Shown here one piece after another: positions 35,706 through 48,951 of a stretch of DNA of 64,000 nt. Made by a program: the position numbers and the translations under genes. Positions within the stretch are counted from its first letter, which is position 1, and each line of letters opens with the position of its first letter. The stretch is from Chamaecyparis obtusa (taxonomy: Eukaryota > Streptophyta > Pinopsida > Cupressales > Cupressaceae): the NCBI GenBank assembly GCA_027943335.1, contig BSBK01006352.1, positions 372,001 to 436,000 on the forward strand. The letters run 5' to 3'. The notes beneath the pieces are model-generated. The model did no database searches. It was not told the DNA's origin and saw nothing but the letters and a program-made list of their open reading frames with translations.

Positions 35706-38507
35706 AACCCACTTTTACATGCTGATATTTTATTATTTTTGAAGCTAACCCTTGTGCAGATTTGTTTGGAGACAGAAAATCCTAGATCTGAAAGATTTGA
35801 TCATATCTCCCAAATGGCTTGGTGTTTTAGTCTGAATTTTTTTTTTTCAGGTTGGCGACATATCAGAGAAGCTTCAAAAAAAAATTCAAAATTTTTGGAG
35901 GTAATTTATATTTTTTATGATTTTTTCTTTATTTTTCATAAAAAATTGATTTTTGATGCAAATCAACATATTTTTTGGAAATTTTTACATTTCTAGAAAG
36001 GTCTTGAAATTATACTGGGGGTCTATTCATTGTGTTTTTAATTTAGAGATCATATCATACCTCATTTGGTCAATTTATAAAAACTGGTCTGTTTGGTAAA
36101 ATGGGTCTCTAGGGCACAAATGAAGAGATTTTTCTAAAATTTTTACATTTTTGGAAAGCTCTCTATTTTTTGATAGGGGCCTTTTTTCTGTATTTTGGGT
36201 TTAGGGTCCGAACTCATGTGGTAAAAATCAGATTTTGTTGACTAGGTCAAATGCAAAAATAAAATAAAATTAATTTTTGTGATGGGTATGCACTTATTTT
36301 TCATTGTTCAATGCATGATATGAGTTATCATTTGGATTATTTTCTGGTTATTATTGCTCCTAAAAATTAATTTTCAGATCTAACCACCTTAGGGTTTGCA
36401 TAAGTTGGATATACATTGTATATCTTGTTTGCTTGTTTCTTGTCTTGTTCATTTGAAGGTGCTCTTGCTTTCATAGAAAATGCTTAAAACAAAGCGTTAG
36501 ACTTGAGGTACTTTGTTCTATTTCTACAACATTTAGATTTTGGGATTAAAATTGAACCTCTCATGTGTTTGGCTTGAGTGTTTTACATGCTTTCATAGGA
36601 CACATTTCAATTGATGCTCTTAATGAGAAATGAATGAACATAGATTTGCTTTCATACAAGTTTGTGTAAGTGAATGCTTGTGTTTAAACCTTAAGTAATT
36701 CTTGGTTCCAATATCAAATATCTCATTGAGTGATTGAGGGCATGGATTTATTCCTTGTTTACATAGGGAGTTAAATGCACCACTTTGTGGACTCACTCTA
36801 TGTTTACTTAGAAAGTTAAATATTCCATTGTTCAACCCTTTTTCATTTTTGAGTAGTATTGATTAACAGACTTAGATTACTTGTGATTGATCTAGGTTGC
36901 TATCTTGGGTTATTGGACTCACTAATCTGCCGACCCCTCATTTCTACCCCGTGGTTGCAAGGTCAACACCACATTAAAGGGGAGGGGTCTACAGGAAAGA
37001 AGCATTAATTGCTCCACTAGGCAACCCTTTTGTGCTTTTTGGAACTCACTTGTTTTCTAAGGTGTGGACTCACTTTGAGTTGATGTGAGGAGTTAAATGT
37101 TCCACTTTTGGGCTCACTTTGAGTTGATGTGAGGAGTTAAATATTCCACTTTTGGACTCACTTTGAGTTTGTGTGAAGGGTTAAATGTTCCACTTTTGGA
37201 CTCACTTCACATTCACTTGAAGGGTTAAATATTCCACTTTTGGACTCACTTCACATTCACTTGAAGGGTTAAATGTTCCACTTTTGGACTCACTTTGAGT
37301 TTGTGTGAAGGGTTAAATGTTCCACTTTTGGACTCACTTCACATTCACTTGAAGGGTTAAATATTCCACTTTTGGATTCACTTCACATTCACTTGAAGGG
37401 TTAAATGTTCCACTTTTGGACTCACTTCACATTTACTTGAAGATTTAAGTGTTCCACCTTTAGTGCTTTCAATACTTTTGATAGTGAATTACTTACTTTT
37501 TCTTTTTAGAAGGCCTGCTTGGGGACACACCACCTCAAGGGATGACCTTAACTCCTGTGTTCCAGCATAGTATAAATAGCAGGTGGTGAATCAAAAGAAG
37601 CCTCTCTTGGAAATTGAGTTTGATATCATTCTTGGCTAAGCCTCAAAGAAATTTATACCTTTGAGAAGTGAAGGAGGAGATTTGGGTTAACGTCTCCCCC
37701 CGGCTGTGTGATTTTAGATTCTTCTCATCTACAAATTTGGGCCTCATGTACCTTGCGTATATCAAGGACTCCCTTTAGAAAATCCATGTATAGCCTTGTA
37801 GACAACATACTAGGATGTTGTTGTGTTTTATGTGCTTGCTAAAACATTTTCAAGAACATACACAAGTAGCATCTCTAGGGAGTAGAAATACTAAGTCACT
37901 ATCTCTGTTTATGTGCAAGGTTGCTTTGTCCCTTCCCCATTGCTTGAAGACTGTTTGCTTGGACTCCCTGGTTTCTATTCTATGTGCTTGATCATCATTG
38001 TGAAATCTTTTAAAAAATCTAATTGGAATATTGAAGCTGAGTTCTGTCCTATTGTAGTGAGTTCTCCTTAGGAGCTTAGTCTTCCTTGGTCAGTCCAGAT
38101 CCCAGAACCTTTTTGCTGTCTTGTTGTTGTTGCCATCTGGAGCTACTTAACTTGCACTTTAACTTATTGTAGAGTGTCCTTTCCTATTCTTACCTGACAC
38201 TGGTTTGTTATCTGCATGCTTAGACTTGTTATAGACTAAAACAAATGAGCTAAAACTATTAGATTTGAGCTTAACGAATGCTACTCTTGATCACTTGTCA
38301 CATCACGGTTACCTCTCTAGCTACTTGCTTATTGAGCTTCTTGCTCGCTACTTGGCTTTAGTCAATTGATTTCTGTAAGTGCTTGAGCAATTTGGATGAG
38401 ACATCTCTCTCTATTGTTCTACTTTGACAAGTGATCCTTATTAGCTTTTCTTATCTTAAATCTGAGAAACTTTGTCTCATTCTATTAGTCAACCAACACC
38501 TCTTTTC
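35706..38507 (+). other. 5' leader of element D
   Basis: 2.8 kb with no recognisable coding region between primer site and gag. Its notable content is a tandem repeat of 44-bp units at 37061-37456. Elsewhere it is AT-rich with short T-runs. Confidence 0.6.
37061..37456 (+). repeat. Minisatellite, about nine 44-bp units
   Basis: Units follow TTCCACTTTTGGACTCACTT and end GGGTTAAATG. Two unit types differ in the middle: type A has TTGAGTT(G/T)ATGTGA or close variants, type B has CACATTCACTTGAAG. Their order is roughly A A A B B A B B B, which points to duplication of an A-B-B block. The first and last units are diverged. Confidence 0.85.
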
Positions 38508-39517
38508 ATGCCGGTTACAACTCGGTCTCAATTTGAGCAGGAGAATCACCCTCCGTTCACTTATACACAGTTACCTTCTCCAACTCAACATTCAAAAGCA
38601 CCTGTTAGCAACAACAGTTCTAGTTCTAACCAATCTAAGAATTCTAAGGCTACACCGTGGTACAAAGGAGGTTTCCTCTTTTCCGCATTCAAGACCCCCA
38701 AAAACACAGACAGTGTCTCACTCACTTTGACTGAACAAGAAAATTTTTAACTCTTGCAAGAACATTTTGAGCATAAAGATAACCAAGCATGCTTAGACAA
38801 AGAACACAATCAACAAAGGATGGATGCTGCTAGGCACATGGCTTATAGAGGGACATTTCATGAGTAACCTGAGACTAGTAATCATGAGCATAGGCCTCTT
38901 TTTATCAATGGCAACAATGGAAACAACACGCCACTAAGATCTCCCCCAAGACCCACTTTTGGTATGCCTTCTTCACCTCCTAGACCTCCTCCCTCTAAAC
39001 ATGAGGCAGAGGTAGATGATGAGATTTCTAGTGAGGATCTTATGAGATTTGAATAAGATGTGGTCTCCCAATGAATGATGCATAAGCTTTTAGATTGTAA
39101 TGGTGACCAATATTTTTCAATATATGACCTCTAGAGGATACAAGGTTCCTCCCGGCTATGATGTCAGACAAATTTTCCAACAAAGAGTACCAACTGAATT
39201 GGAAGTCCTTCAGGAAGAACTACGTAAGACAAATCAACACCTTACCCAAATGGAATTAGAAAGAGAGCCTCCAAAGGTCTCTTTTGTAGAATCAATTTGT
39301 CCTCTTCCTTTTGATAAAATTCTATACATGGTCCCATTTCCTAGGGATATTGAGGTTCCCAAATATGACAAGTATGATGGAAATGGTGACCCCCATGACC
39401 ATGTGCATCACTTTTACGCTCTTAGCATGGAATTTCTTCATGAAGACACATTTCTTCTATGATTATTCCCTTGAAGTTTAAGAGGCCAAGCTTTGGAATG
39501 GTTTGCGAAATTGACAC
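38508..39517 (+). pseudogene. Element D Gag, N-terminal part
   Basis: ATG at 38508 (MPVTTRSQFEQENHPP) opens a Pro/Ser-rich segment. After several stops and one frame change, Gag continues with YKVPPGYDVRQIFQQ, MVPFPRDIEVPKYDKYDGNG (39100-39462), and GQALEWFAKL next to element F. The block PFPxxxxxPKYDxYDGxxDPxxHVxxF is typical of Tat-type Gag. F is inserted directly after the AKL block, and Gag resumes with PPLKTFDELA at 48957. Confidence 0.85.
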
Positions 39518-40459
39518 TATATACACCTAAAAATGGTCACCTAGACTATTAGCCCCTTGGTAGCATTTTTGCTAAAATCATAAATTGCTTATTCCTGATC
39601 AAATCCTAGTTTTATCATTTACTCGATTATTTTTTATGTGCTAACCATCTTATCCCAAGTTTTTATTTATTTAAAAGGAATTCCCTCCCCTTTCAAATAA
39701 ATAAAAAGTCTCCACTTTTCCTCTTATCCTAAGTTGCACAAATAAAGCATTATTCTTATTTTATAAAAAGGGAAAAAACACTTTTTGTCTCATATGGACA
39801 CAAAAGTCAACTCTTATTTTCCTATTGGAGGATACTTGTGCACATGGATTGCTCCTCTCTCAAGCTCCACCGTTGATTAAGTCTTTTTCCTCTTACTATT
39901 CATGGTCCATTCCTCCTCATTTCCTATAAAAGAAGAGCTCTTTTCTTCATTCTAGATCCCCAACTTTTTATGCTAACTTTATGCTGCAGGATTTCTAGGT
40001 CACTTTGGAGCTTTTGAAGATTTGGAGCATTCTTGCATTCTACATGTCATTCTTTCATTCTTCATCTCATTCTTGCATTCTTAGCTTAGCTTCATATTTA
40101 TGCTTTCTTAGATTAGCTTCATTTCTATGCTCTAGATTAGCTCACATAGATTAATTAGCTTGGGTTGTAACACTTGCATATTTCCTTTCATAGCTTAGCT
40201 TGTATTTACATTTCAAGCATAGTTGCATTGCATTTTCATTCTTGATTCTTGAGGATATTGGCATTCTTACCCTTGTCTTCATTGAATCTCCCATTGCATG
40301 GTTTACTAGTAAGGTTATAGGCTAAATAGCTCTAGTTGAGAGCATTCTTAAAAACCCTTGCACTCCATGCCTAGGGAGCTATGGATCAATTTTTGAGGGC
40401 TCATTCTTGAGCTTCCTTACATGTAATGATTCATAGAAGTGTGACACAATTCTTGTACA
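39518..40459 (+). repeat. 5' LTR of element F
   Basis: About 942 bp, starting TATATACACC (the other copy has TGTATACACC). TATAAAAG lies at 39925-39932. The exact 3' limit is uncertain by a few bases because of the sequence TACATATG before the primer site. Confidence 0.85.
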
Positions 40460-40465
40460 TATGTT

Positions 40466-40483
40466 TGGCGCCCATCGTGGGGC
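40466..40483 (+). other. Primer-binding site of element F
   Basis: TGGCGCCCATCGTGGGGC, two bases different from the site in D. Confidence 0.7.
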
Positions 40484-42715
40484 AGAGTAGACTAGCTTTT
40501 CTGCATTTCTGTCATTTTTTGTCAATTTTTTGGCAAGTTTTTAGCTTAATTTTTAGTCTCTTTTTTTTTGTCTCAGACTGTCGTGTGATACTTTCTAGAA
40601 GTATCACATGATATACCTCTGTATGTGCATGTGATACTTCACCTGTTAGAAGTATCACCTGGCTATAGTAGAGAATATCGTCTGGTCTCGGGCAAAGTAT
40701 CGCCTAGCATCGAGCAAAATATCACATAGTCAGAAAATTATTGCCCAATATACTGCGAAGTATCGCGTGATACTGGTGTCTATACTATGTCTGTACCCGA
40801 CATTGAGCTATTTTTGAGTTATTTTATCCATCTTGCAAGTTTTGGGTTCTTAGCTATCTTTTTGAAATTTTTTGAAAATTCTAGCGTTTTCAAATTCGTG
40901 GCACTTTGGAAAACGGGAACCTTTTTTTTTTTGAAATTTTGCAAATTGTATCAAAATTGAAGTGTTATATATCGTTGGAAAGGTCTTTCCGAGCCTAATC
41001 CAACCATGATGGTTTCATTTTCAGATTTTATCATTTGATCAGTTATTTTTGCAGATTATCTAATGTTTCATGTGCTAACCATTGTTAGATTTTAGATTTT
41101 TCTAACCTTGTTGGTCTAACAAGTTGTGGTTGTAGGTGCCTCTTGCTTGAAATTTTCCAAAAGAACGCATGTCAAAGAGGGCTACTAATAGTTTTTGTAG
41201 GGCTGCCCAAGCATAAAAACAAAAAAAATCTTGCTTATTTATTTCCTTTCCTCTTAAGTGTGGCAAAAACTAGTTGTTTCATTTATTAGGCACTTAAGAT
41301 CTTGTTGTAGGAATTCTTGGGTGGTAGGAGAAGTATGTTCTTCACCATTTTGGTGAACCAGAAAATCTTGACCCATCTTTGAATTTTGAAAACAAGAGGG
41401 TAAATGAACTTTGCTTGGTGTATTTGGGAGAGATTTTTCAGATAGGGGAGTATGCTCTTCACCCTTGTGGTGAACCAAAAACCTTGAACCTTAAGAGTTA
41501 ATCCACTTTTTTGTTTAGTTGTTAGAATCCTTTAGCAGGCCTTCTCTTGAGAAATCAAGAGGAACGACCCAAGTGGGGACAACCTTGTCATCATTTTCCT
41601 TGGTGGCGAGTGATTCCAACTCACTATAATCTCAAGGCTATCAAGGACACAAAACCTTGGTAGACATAACACTTGTCTTCACTTGATGTGAGTAGCTCAT
41701 GGGATTGTGACCAAGGGGAAAGCATTGAGCAAGAATGCTTAAGGTACTCTTGAGGCCACGAGGTCCTAGTCCTTTATGAGGAGCAAGAGGGGTGTTATGA
41801 ACGGAAGCCCTTACTATGAATCATTAGATAGAAGCCACCTTATTTTATCTTCTTAGCTTCTTGGTGCAAGGATTGATCCAAGTGGACTTACCTGGATCAC
41901 CCCAAGATACTCACCATATGTGTTCCTTTGGTTTTGTTTTTATCACTTCCATAACAATGCCAATATCTCTTGTGGGAAACTACTTGGTGTGAGACAAGGG
42001 AGCATCAAGTTGTGGGCCAAGTTGCTAAGTAATGAGCCTTGTCCTTCTAGGTAGTAATTTCTTGAATTGTCTTCAATTGTGCTATACCAGTGTAAATGTT
42101 CTCAACATACAAACAATCAGTAGTCTTCATAAGGTGCTTTTTCAATTTTGATATCACAAGTGCTTGTCTTGGCAAGGTTTCTTTTGCCCTTGTTTCAAGT
42201 GTTCTATGACATTTTTGATCCTATAGTGTTTTCAAACCTATCTTTTATCTAGTGTTACTACTTGTCAAACTGAGAAATTGCACTATCCAACCTACAACAC
42301 TGACCAACTTGCTTTCAAAACTGAGTTTTTCATGTTCACTGGTCAAGAGTCGCACTTTTTGCCTTGAAACTATCACATAGTGAACATTTGTTGTCTGCTT
42401 GATTTGTGTCATTTTCAGTCTTCCTTGGTCAATCTAGGTCAGATCTTAGGGGTTATTACATATTTCTCAATATCCAAATGAGTTTCAATGGTATCAATTT
42501 TCTCAAAATGACTCTTGGTCACCTTTCTTCCACATCTCTCATGTCTTCCTAGTCTCCCATTTTCATCATTTCTCTTCTTTCTTCATGCTTCTTTCTCTTC
42601 TTCCTAAAATTTTTATGTCTTCTTGATTCTTTTCCTCTTATTATCTAGTCTACCTTCTTCTATTTCATCTCTTCTATTCATTTCTTTCATGCTTGATTCC
42701 CCCTCTTCTAGAATC
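40484..42715 (+). other. 5' leader of element F
   Basis: No coding signature. Between about 40570 and 40790 there is a dense cluster of RTATCRC words and their complements, including the palindrome-like GTATCGCGTGATAC at 40760-40773. The remainder is AT-rich with CT-rich stretches before the ORF. Confidence 0.55.
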
Positions 42716-44971
42716 ATGAGTTTCAACTATCTTGCTATAGAACCTCTCTTGAGAAGGGATGATCTCGAACTCATTTCTCAATTTGAATAGTATTATTTTT
42801 CCAACCATCCCGCAAGTCATCAACTTAAGGAAAGAGTAAACAAAAAGATGCTTGAGTCCGACGCCTTTGCTAGGATTATAGACATGATTCTCTCACAATC
42901 TCCTTCTTCCAAACACTCTTTATCTTCTAGGTCTTCTCATCATTCCTCATCTTCCACATCTTACCATGCCTTTTCTAGACATTATTCTCCTTCTTCAACT
43001 TCCAAATCTTATCATGACTCTTCTCAACATCATTTGAATTCTTCCTTAGCTAAGTTTTCTTCTTTCACTAGGTCTTCACCTTCCTCTTCTTCACGATCTC
43101 ATTCTTCTTCTACTTCCCCCAAGAGTCTTGTTGTTCTTCATGAGCCATACCATAATGAGCAACGTGACAATCCTTGTAATACCTTTGATGACTATGATGA
43201 TGGACATTATAGTGATACTTATGACACTTCTATTCCTCAGAGTCCTCCTAGTCGTAGACTTGTGCTTACTAAAAATGGGTCGTCATATTGGATAGATTGT
43301 GATGGTGATCCATATGATTCTGATTTCGAAAGAGAAATTGGTTATTTTTGTAGACAATACCTTGATGATGATCCATCTACTACTATTGAGGACTATGAAA
43401 TGAAATGTGCTGATTATAAATGTTACTACTACAAGAATCTTTCCTCTAAGAATTCCACTTCTGAAAATCAAAATTGCACTTCCGAGCAAGATCATGTTAA
43501 TGTTGAACCTTTGTCTTGTGATGGTCCCCTTCCATCCTCTACTTCTTCTAATACTCATACATCTCCTAAAGCTTCTAAGTCTTCCAAATCTTTCACAAAT
43601 CCTTCATCCAACAAAGATCCTAATACTTTTCATGCAGTTCCCTATAGTTATCCTCAAGGGCTACCTCTTAAAGAAACTCAAGCTAACCTTCAATTGGCTG
43701 CAAATACTTCTAATGACGCTAAACTGAAAGATCTTAAGCCTTCATTTTCTATACTGCCCACTTCAGTTAAGTCTTCACCATCTCTTCTAAAGTCTTCCAT
43801 ATAATCCCAACATGCTTCCTTGTCCTTAGAAGTGGCTCCATGTCAAGAGGACTTTAAAAATGATAAAGAAAAGAATATAAAAAAAGATCAAGATCAAGAA
43901 CCCTCCATTTCATCCAATTATTTTCATGATGTCTCTGATCCGTTTCATGGTTCTTTTGATCCTGTACGCTCTTCTGCATTCATTCCACCATCTCCTAAGC
44001 AAGATCAAGCTACTACTTGCACCATTGAGCTTATTGACGATCAAAATAACCTTACCACACTTGCGCTTTCCAAAGAAGATGTTTCCATTAAGGTTATTAA
44101 AAATGGTGTTGTTACTGCTAATGTTAAGCCTATTGAAGATCAAGAAGCAAATTTTGCACTTGTGTTATCCAAAGGTCCTTGTCAAGATCAAAGTCTTCCA
44201 TCTTCTTGTTCTACTGCTCCATGCTTGCTTCCACTTTCTACTCTTCCTAAGTCTTTGCAAGCTCCAACAATCCTATCAAAGAAGGTGCTCCTATTCAAGA
44301 TGTTCATGATCCTATTGCAAATCCTAATGCTCACTCTAAAGATGCTGATGTCCTTGGTTGTTATATAGACGCTGATGAACTTATTGATTATCCTTTTGCA
44401 TCTTCCATGTCCATCCTTGGACCTCTTCCACCACTAATAAGGGCTTCACATCTTCCTTCCATCTTGGGTCCTTATGTCCCTTCACTTTCCCCTCTTAATT
44501 CTCCTAATTCATCATCCATCTTGGGTCCTTACATCCCTCCATCTCCTATCTTTCCTCAAGATCAACATAGATGCATACCCTTGAATCCTTTTCACTTATC
44601 CACCCATCTAAACCAATCATATTCTCATTCTTCCACAAGTCCCAAGTCTTTTGGAAGTAACTTGAATGTTCAATACAAGAAAAAGAAGCAATACAAGAAT
44701 CCATCAAAAAAAGAAAATCACCATGTCTCCTCTAATCGACATGGAGGCATAAAGTCAAAAGAGATATCTAAGAAGAAAACTACAAGACAAGTATGGGTTC
44801 CCAAATCCATTATTGAAGATATTCTCTCTAAATTATCAAAAGGAAATAAAAATCCTAAGGCTATATAGATTCCAAAATCTCTCTTGAGAGAGTCTAATGT
44901 TGAGAAACAAGTGAAGTTGACATTCAAGCTTCCAAAGGCTTCCACTTCATCTTCTTCCAAAAATGATCTTT
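42716..44971 (+). pseudogene. Serine/proline-rich protein of unknown function in element F
   Basis: Frame from ATG at 42716 (MSFNYLAIEPLLRRDDLE) for about 750 codons, with a TAG near 42788, TAA at 43802, one frameshift near 44270, TAG near 44866 and TAA at 44969. In order: a short N-terminal charged segment; about 100 residues of Ser-rich low complexity (42890-43130); an acidic Tyr/Asp-rich part (43190-43430); Ser/Thr-rich linkers; repeated SILGPYVP/SILGPYIP motifs (44455-44550); and a basic tail (YKKKKQYKN, then TTRQVWVPKSIIEDI). I recognise no domain. Size and place are where gag-pol would be, so a structural, nucleic-acid-binding role is possible, but that is inference. Confidence 0.65.
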
Positions 44972-47900
44972 AATTCCATGTGCCTGAACTGCAACCTCTG
45001 CTAAACATTCACCATATTCCTTCTCATATTCCTTCATTCACATTTCCTCCATCCTCTTGCCACCCTTCAAGGTGTGTGTTGATGTTGATCTTGTCTTCCT
45101 TTCTATCTACCCTTTCAAGATCCTTCCATTCATTATCCTTCTACCTTCTATCCTTTTCTCTCATTTGCCTATTCCTCCTATCTTCCAACCTCACTCGCTT
45201 TACATAAAATCTTATCCTCCATTTTTCTCTTCCATATTCCTTTCCCTATCATCATCTTTGAGCATATCATGTTGAATCTTTGGAATATCATGGTTTATCC
45301 TTTCAAGGATTATTATCTGAAAAGCTTTCCTTCTTTTAAAATTCAAAAAGAAAACAGAATAAAAGAAAAAAGAAAAAAATTGAAAATGTGCCATGGTGAA
45401 AACCTAGAAATAGGTGCCTTGGTAGCAAAAGTAAAGAGAAATACATTCGTCCTATGGTGAAAACCACTCCCTTGTGGCACCTTGGATAAGTACCATGATG
45501 AAAACTTGGCAATCAGGCATCATGCATAGTTCTTCTACATATTTCATCCATTCCATCTTCTCTCTTTGATCTTGACAATGTTGATCTATACATGAACATT
45601 TGGCTATCTTGTGAGCTATCTTATGATGATCTTGCTTTCATTCCATTCATGTTTAGCCTTCATATTTTTCCTCCATTCATTCTAGCCTTTCACTATCCTT
45701 TTCCCCTTTGGTCTTGATCTAATTAAAAAAAAGAATAAAACATGATTCTATGAAGCCTCTTGACATGTCTACTCCTTTGGACTGCATCCTTTCCTTCTTC
45801 TCCAGTGCGCATTTGTGACTTATCCTATGCTAGCCTTTCATTACTTATCTAAATTTTCTTTACATGACAAATTTTTTCCTAGCTTGGGTACTCTTGAGGA
45901 GTTTTCCATTGAGGATTTCTTCCCTTCATTCTCCTTTATCTTCCATCTCTTCCACCAGCTTGCTAATCTCTCTTATCCTCCACCTTGCTAGACATTGGGA
46001 CTACATGATGTGATCTTTCTTAGGAGTTTGATGCCTATTCTTTCTGGGGGCATCCTTTGTATATATTTAATGATCCTAAAAAAATTCCAAAAAAAGAAAT
46101 TCATATATGATGCTGAAAAAATCCTAAAAAACATAAAAAGTACTGAAAAAATGAGCATCCTAGTGAAAACCTAACAATAGGTGCTTTGATGTCTCACCAA
46201 AAAAATAAAAAATTAAAAAAATTTAAAAAAAATTGAAAAAGTGCCTTGGTGAAAACTTGGAAACAGGCACCTCGGTAGCAAAAATACAAAAAAATTATAA
46301 AAAGTCCTAAAAAAATTGCAATAAATCTATCAAGTGGTGAAAACCTAGAAACAGGCACTGCTTGAGACCCTTGCCCTATAACTATCAGTCTTGCGCGGCA
46401 CTCATTCGCTCCACTTCTTGCTTTGCCTCTCCTAGCCTGGAATTGATTCATGTCTTAGTCTAGGGGGCATATGTTGTTCTAGCTTATCTTGGGTCTCTTT
46501 GTGCGTCTGGGTTTCTTCGACACCTCACAAATGGTGTTTTTCAACACCACCCCAACTGTATTTTTCAACACTACCCTAGCGTTGAGTGTTTCTTAACACT
46601 TATCAAATGTCCTACCTACCATCTTGGATGATGCAATATCTCTCACTGGCAAATGTGATACTCAAAGCTTGACTCTATGACCTACACACACTCACTTGAC
46701 TTGCTGAGATTTGTTTGACTTTATTTCTTTGTGTACTATCTATGATGATTTCTTTTCCGAGTCTTCTCCCCCTATGATCATTTTCGATGATGCATAGCTA
46801 GAAGACTGAGGGAATGAGAACATGTTTTATTACTTTTTCTACTTATGGGTATATTTTGTTGGTCCTAACTGTCATTAAGCATTTATGCTTGTTCCACTTG
46901 ACATTGGGATCTACAAGGTATTATCCTTGACTATTCCACAAGTGCATGCTTATAGTCATCTTGACTTTCTTGTGTCTCGATGCGAGCATAATCTTGCTAT
47001 ATCAAACTTAGGTAATCTCACTGTATTAGTCATCTTGACCTATATGTCTTTGATGCCTAGGTGAGATTTTCACATTTCTATCTGATATAGATCATATTCA
47101 GATTCACATAGTTATGCTAGTGTGTATTGTATGATCTTGCAATGCTACCAATAATGCTCGATGATGATAATTAGATGTCTATTAGCATTGTGACCTTGTA
47201 AGTAAACCACTTTTCATGTAGCTTGCATTCTTAGGTTCATGATAGTTTAGTCTTGCATCTTGCATATGGAGAGAGCTCTCCTTTATCTTTCATGGACTTG
47301 TTAACCAACTGCGCTCACCTTTCACTTCTTTCTGATCATGTCTTTCACTTCTTATCTTTCATATCACATCATTTTCTATTCATTTCAGGATCAAAACCAA
47401 AATCCGAGTTCTCCTTGATTATTCCCATCGCTATTCTCCTTCTTCCGTGAAGTTGGATGACCATTTGAGGCCTGATCCTTTGATCTTCGCTCGGGCATTC
47501 TTCACCTCTTCATCCCCATCTCTTTCAAACTTCTAGTCTTTCATTCACTTTCAACTCCTCTCTCTATGGTGTTTATGGGTTGAGGGTCTGATAGGTTCAT
47601 GCCCCATGTCCCATGTGTGGGGCATATCTTCACTGCTTGATGGTTATTCTATTCTCTCTCTTCAATTATGATTTCTAGTGATTTGATCATGTCTCTCTTG
47701 CTTCTGCTTTCCCTCTACCTAGATTTCTCTTTCGATCCCGAGGGGGTAGACACATCATATCTTATTGGCTATCTCTTTCCTAAGTGTTCAGTACTGTCAC
47801 TACTAGGCTGACCATGCAGGATTTTCTATCTCTCTGCACTTCATTCTTTGGAGTCAGATCACTATCTGCTTGCCTTCTTGGCTGATCTGAGTTGTTTTGT

Positions 47901-47974
47901 GATCCAAAATCGATCTCACATTTCAACTTCATTTCTTTGACTACATGTGTTTCCAGATTGATCACACATTAGTC
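44972..47974 (+). other. 3' non-coding region of element F
   Basis: No gene seen; open frames here are pyrimidine-rich or shadows. From about 46030 to 47987 it is homologous over its length to D 52290-54252. It holds about six copies of a hairpin-like repeat with core GTGAAAACYTRG (near 45389, 45455, 45488, 46152, 46238, 46333). Confidence 0.7.
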
Positions 47975-47987
47975 AAAGAGGGGAAAA
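47975..47987 (+). other. Polypurine tract of element F
   Basis: AAAGAGGGGAAAA directly before the 3' LTR, as in C and D. Confidence 0.85.
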
Positions 47988-48951
47988 TGTATACACCTAA
48001 AAATGGTCACCTAGACTATTAGCCCCTTGCTAGCATTTTTACTAAAATCATAAATTGCTTATCCCTGATCAAATCCTAGTTTTATCATTTATTCGATTAT
48101 TTTCTATGGGCTAACCATCTTATCCCAAGTTTTTATTTATTTAAAAAGAATTCCCTCCCCTTTTAAATAAATAAAAAGTCTCCACTTTTCCTCTTATCCT
48201 AAGTTGCACAAATAAAGCATTATTCTTATTTTATAAAAAAGGAAAAAGCACTTTTTGTCTCATATGGACACAAAAGTCAACTCTTATTTTCCTATTGGAG
48301 GATACTTTTGCACATGGATTGCTCCTCTCTCAAGCTCCACTATTGATTAAGTCTTTTGCCTCTTAATTTCCATGGTCCATTCCTCCTCATTTCCTATAAA
48401 AGAAGAGCTCTCTTCTTCATTCTAGATCCCCAACTTTTTATGCTAACTTTATGCTGCAGGATTTCTAGGTCAATTTGGAGCTTTTGAAGATTTGGAGAAT
48501 TCTTAGCATCTACATCTCATTCTTGCATTCTACATGTCATTCTTGCATTCTTCATCTCATTCTTGTATTCTTATCTTAGCTTCATATTTATGCTTTCTTA
48601 GATTAGCTTCATTTCTATGCTCTAGATTAGCTCACATAGATTAATTAGCTTGGGTTGTAACACTTGCATATTTCCTTTCATAGCTTAGCTTGCATTTCTA
48701 TTTCTAGCATAGTTTCATTGCATTTTCATTCTTGATTCTTGAGGATATTGGCATTCTTGCCCTTGTCTTCATTGAATCTCCCATTGCATGGTTTACTAGC
48801 AAGGTTATAGGCTAAATAGCTCTAGCTGAGAGCATTCTTAAAAACCCTTGCACTCCATGCCTAGGGAGCTATGGATCGATTTGTGAGGGCTCATTCTTGA
48901 GCTTTCTTGCATGTAATGATTCATAGAAGTGTGACACAATTCTTGCACATG
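47988..48951 (+). repeat. 3' LTR of element F
   Basis: About 962 bp from TGTATACACC to CTTGCACA (48949). TATAAAAG lies at 48395-48402. Compared with the 5' copy it has an extra run of the CATTCTTGCATTCTACAT-type near-repeat. The last two bases (TG) before GAAAC may or may not belong to the LTR. Confidence 0.85.

Larger units (their letters stand above)
39518..48951 (+). mobile_element. Non-autonomous Tat-family element F with a serine-rich ORF
   Basis: 9.4 kb, two LTRs of about 0.95 kb related to those of D, primer site TGGCGCCCATCGTGGGGC, polypurine tract AAAGAGGGGAAAA, and a 3' non-coding region homologous to D. It has no gag, protease, reverse transcriptase or integrase; one Ser/Pro-rich frame replaces them. 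The target duplication is imperfect (GACAC at 39513-39517, GAAAC at 48952-48956), and the first LTR base pair pair has changed from TG to TA. It sits within D gag in the same orientation, so it arrived after D and could be mobilised by D-like relatives. Confidence 0.88.

Noticed and set aside
37061..37456. Regular repeats suggesting a CRISPR array
   Set aside because: The units are contiguous 44-bp tandem repeats with no unique spacers, lie inside a plant retrotransposon leader, and have no cas genes nearby.
43283..44309. Leucine-rich and isoleucine-rich open frames overlapping the F protein
   Set aside because: They are shadows of the Ser/Pro/Asp-rich frame on the same or opposite strand; the main frame continues through stops with consistent composition.
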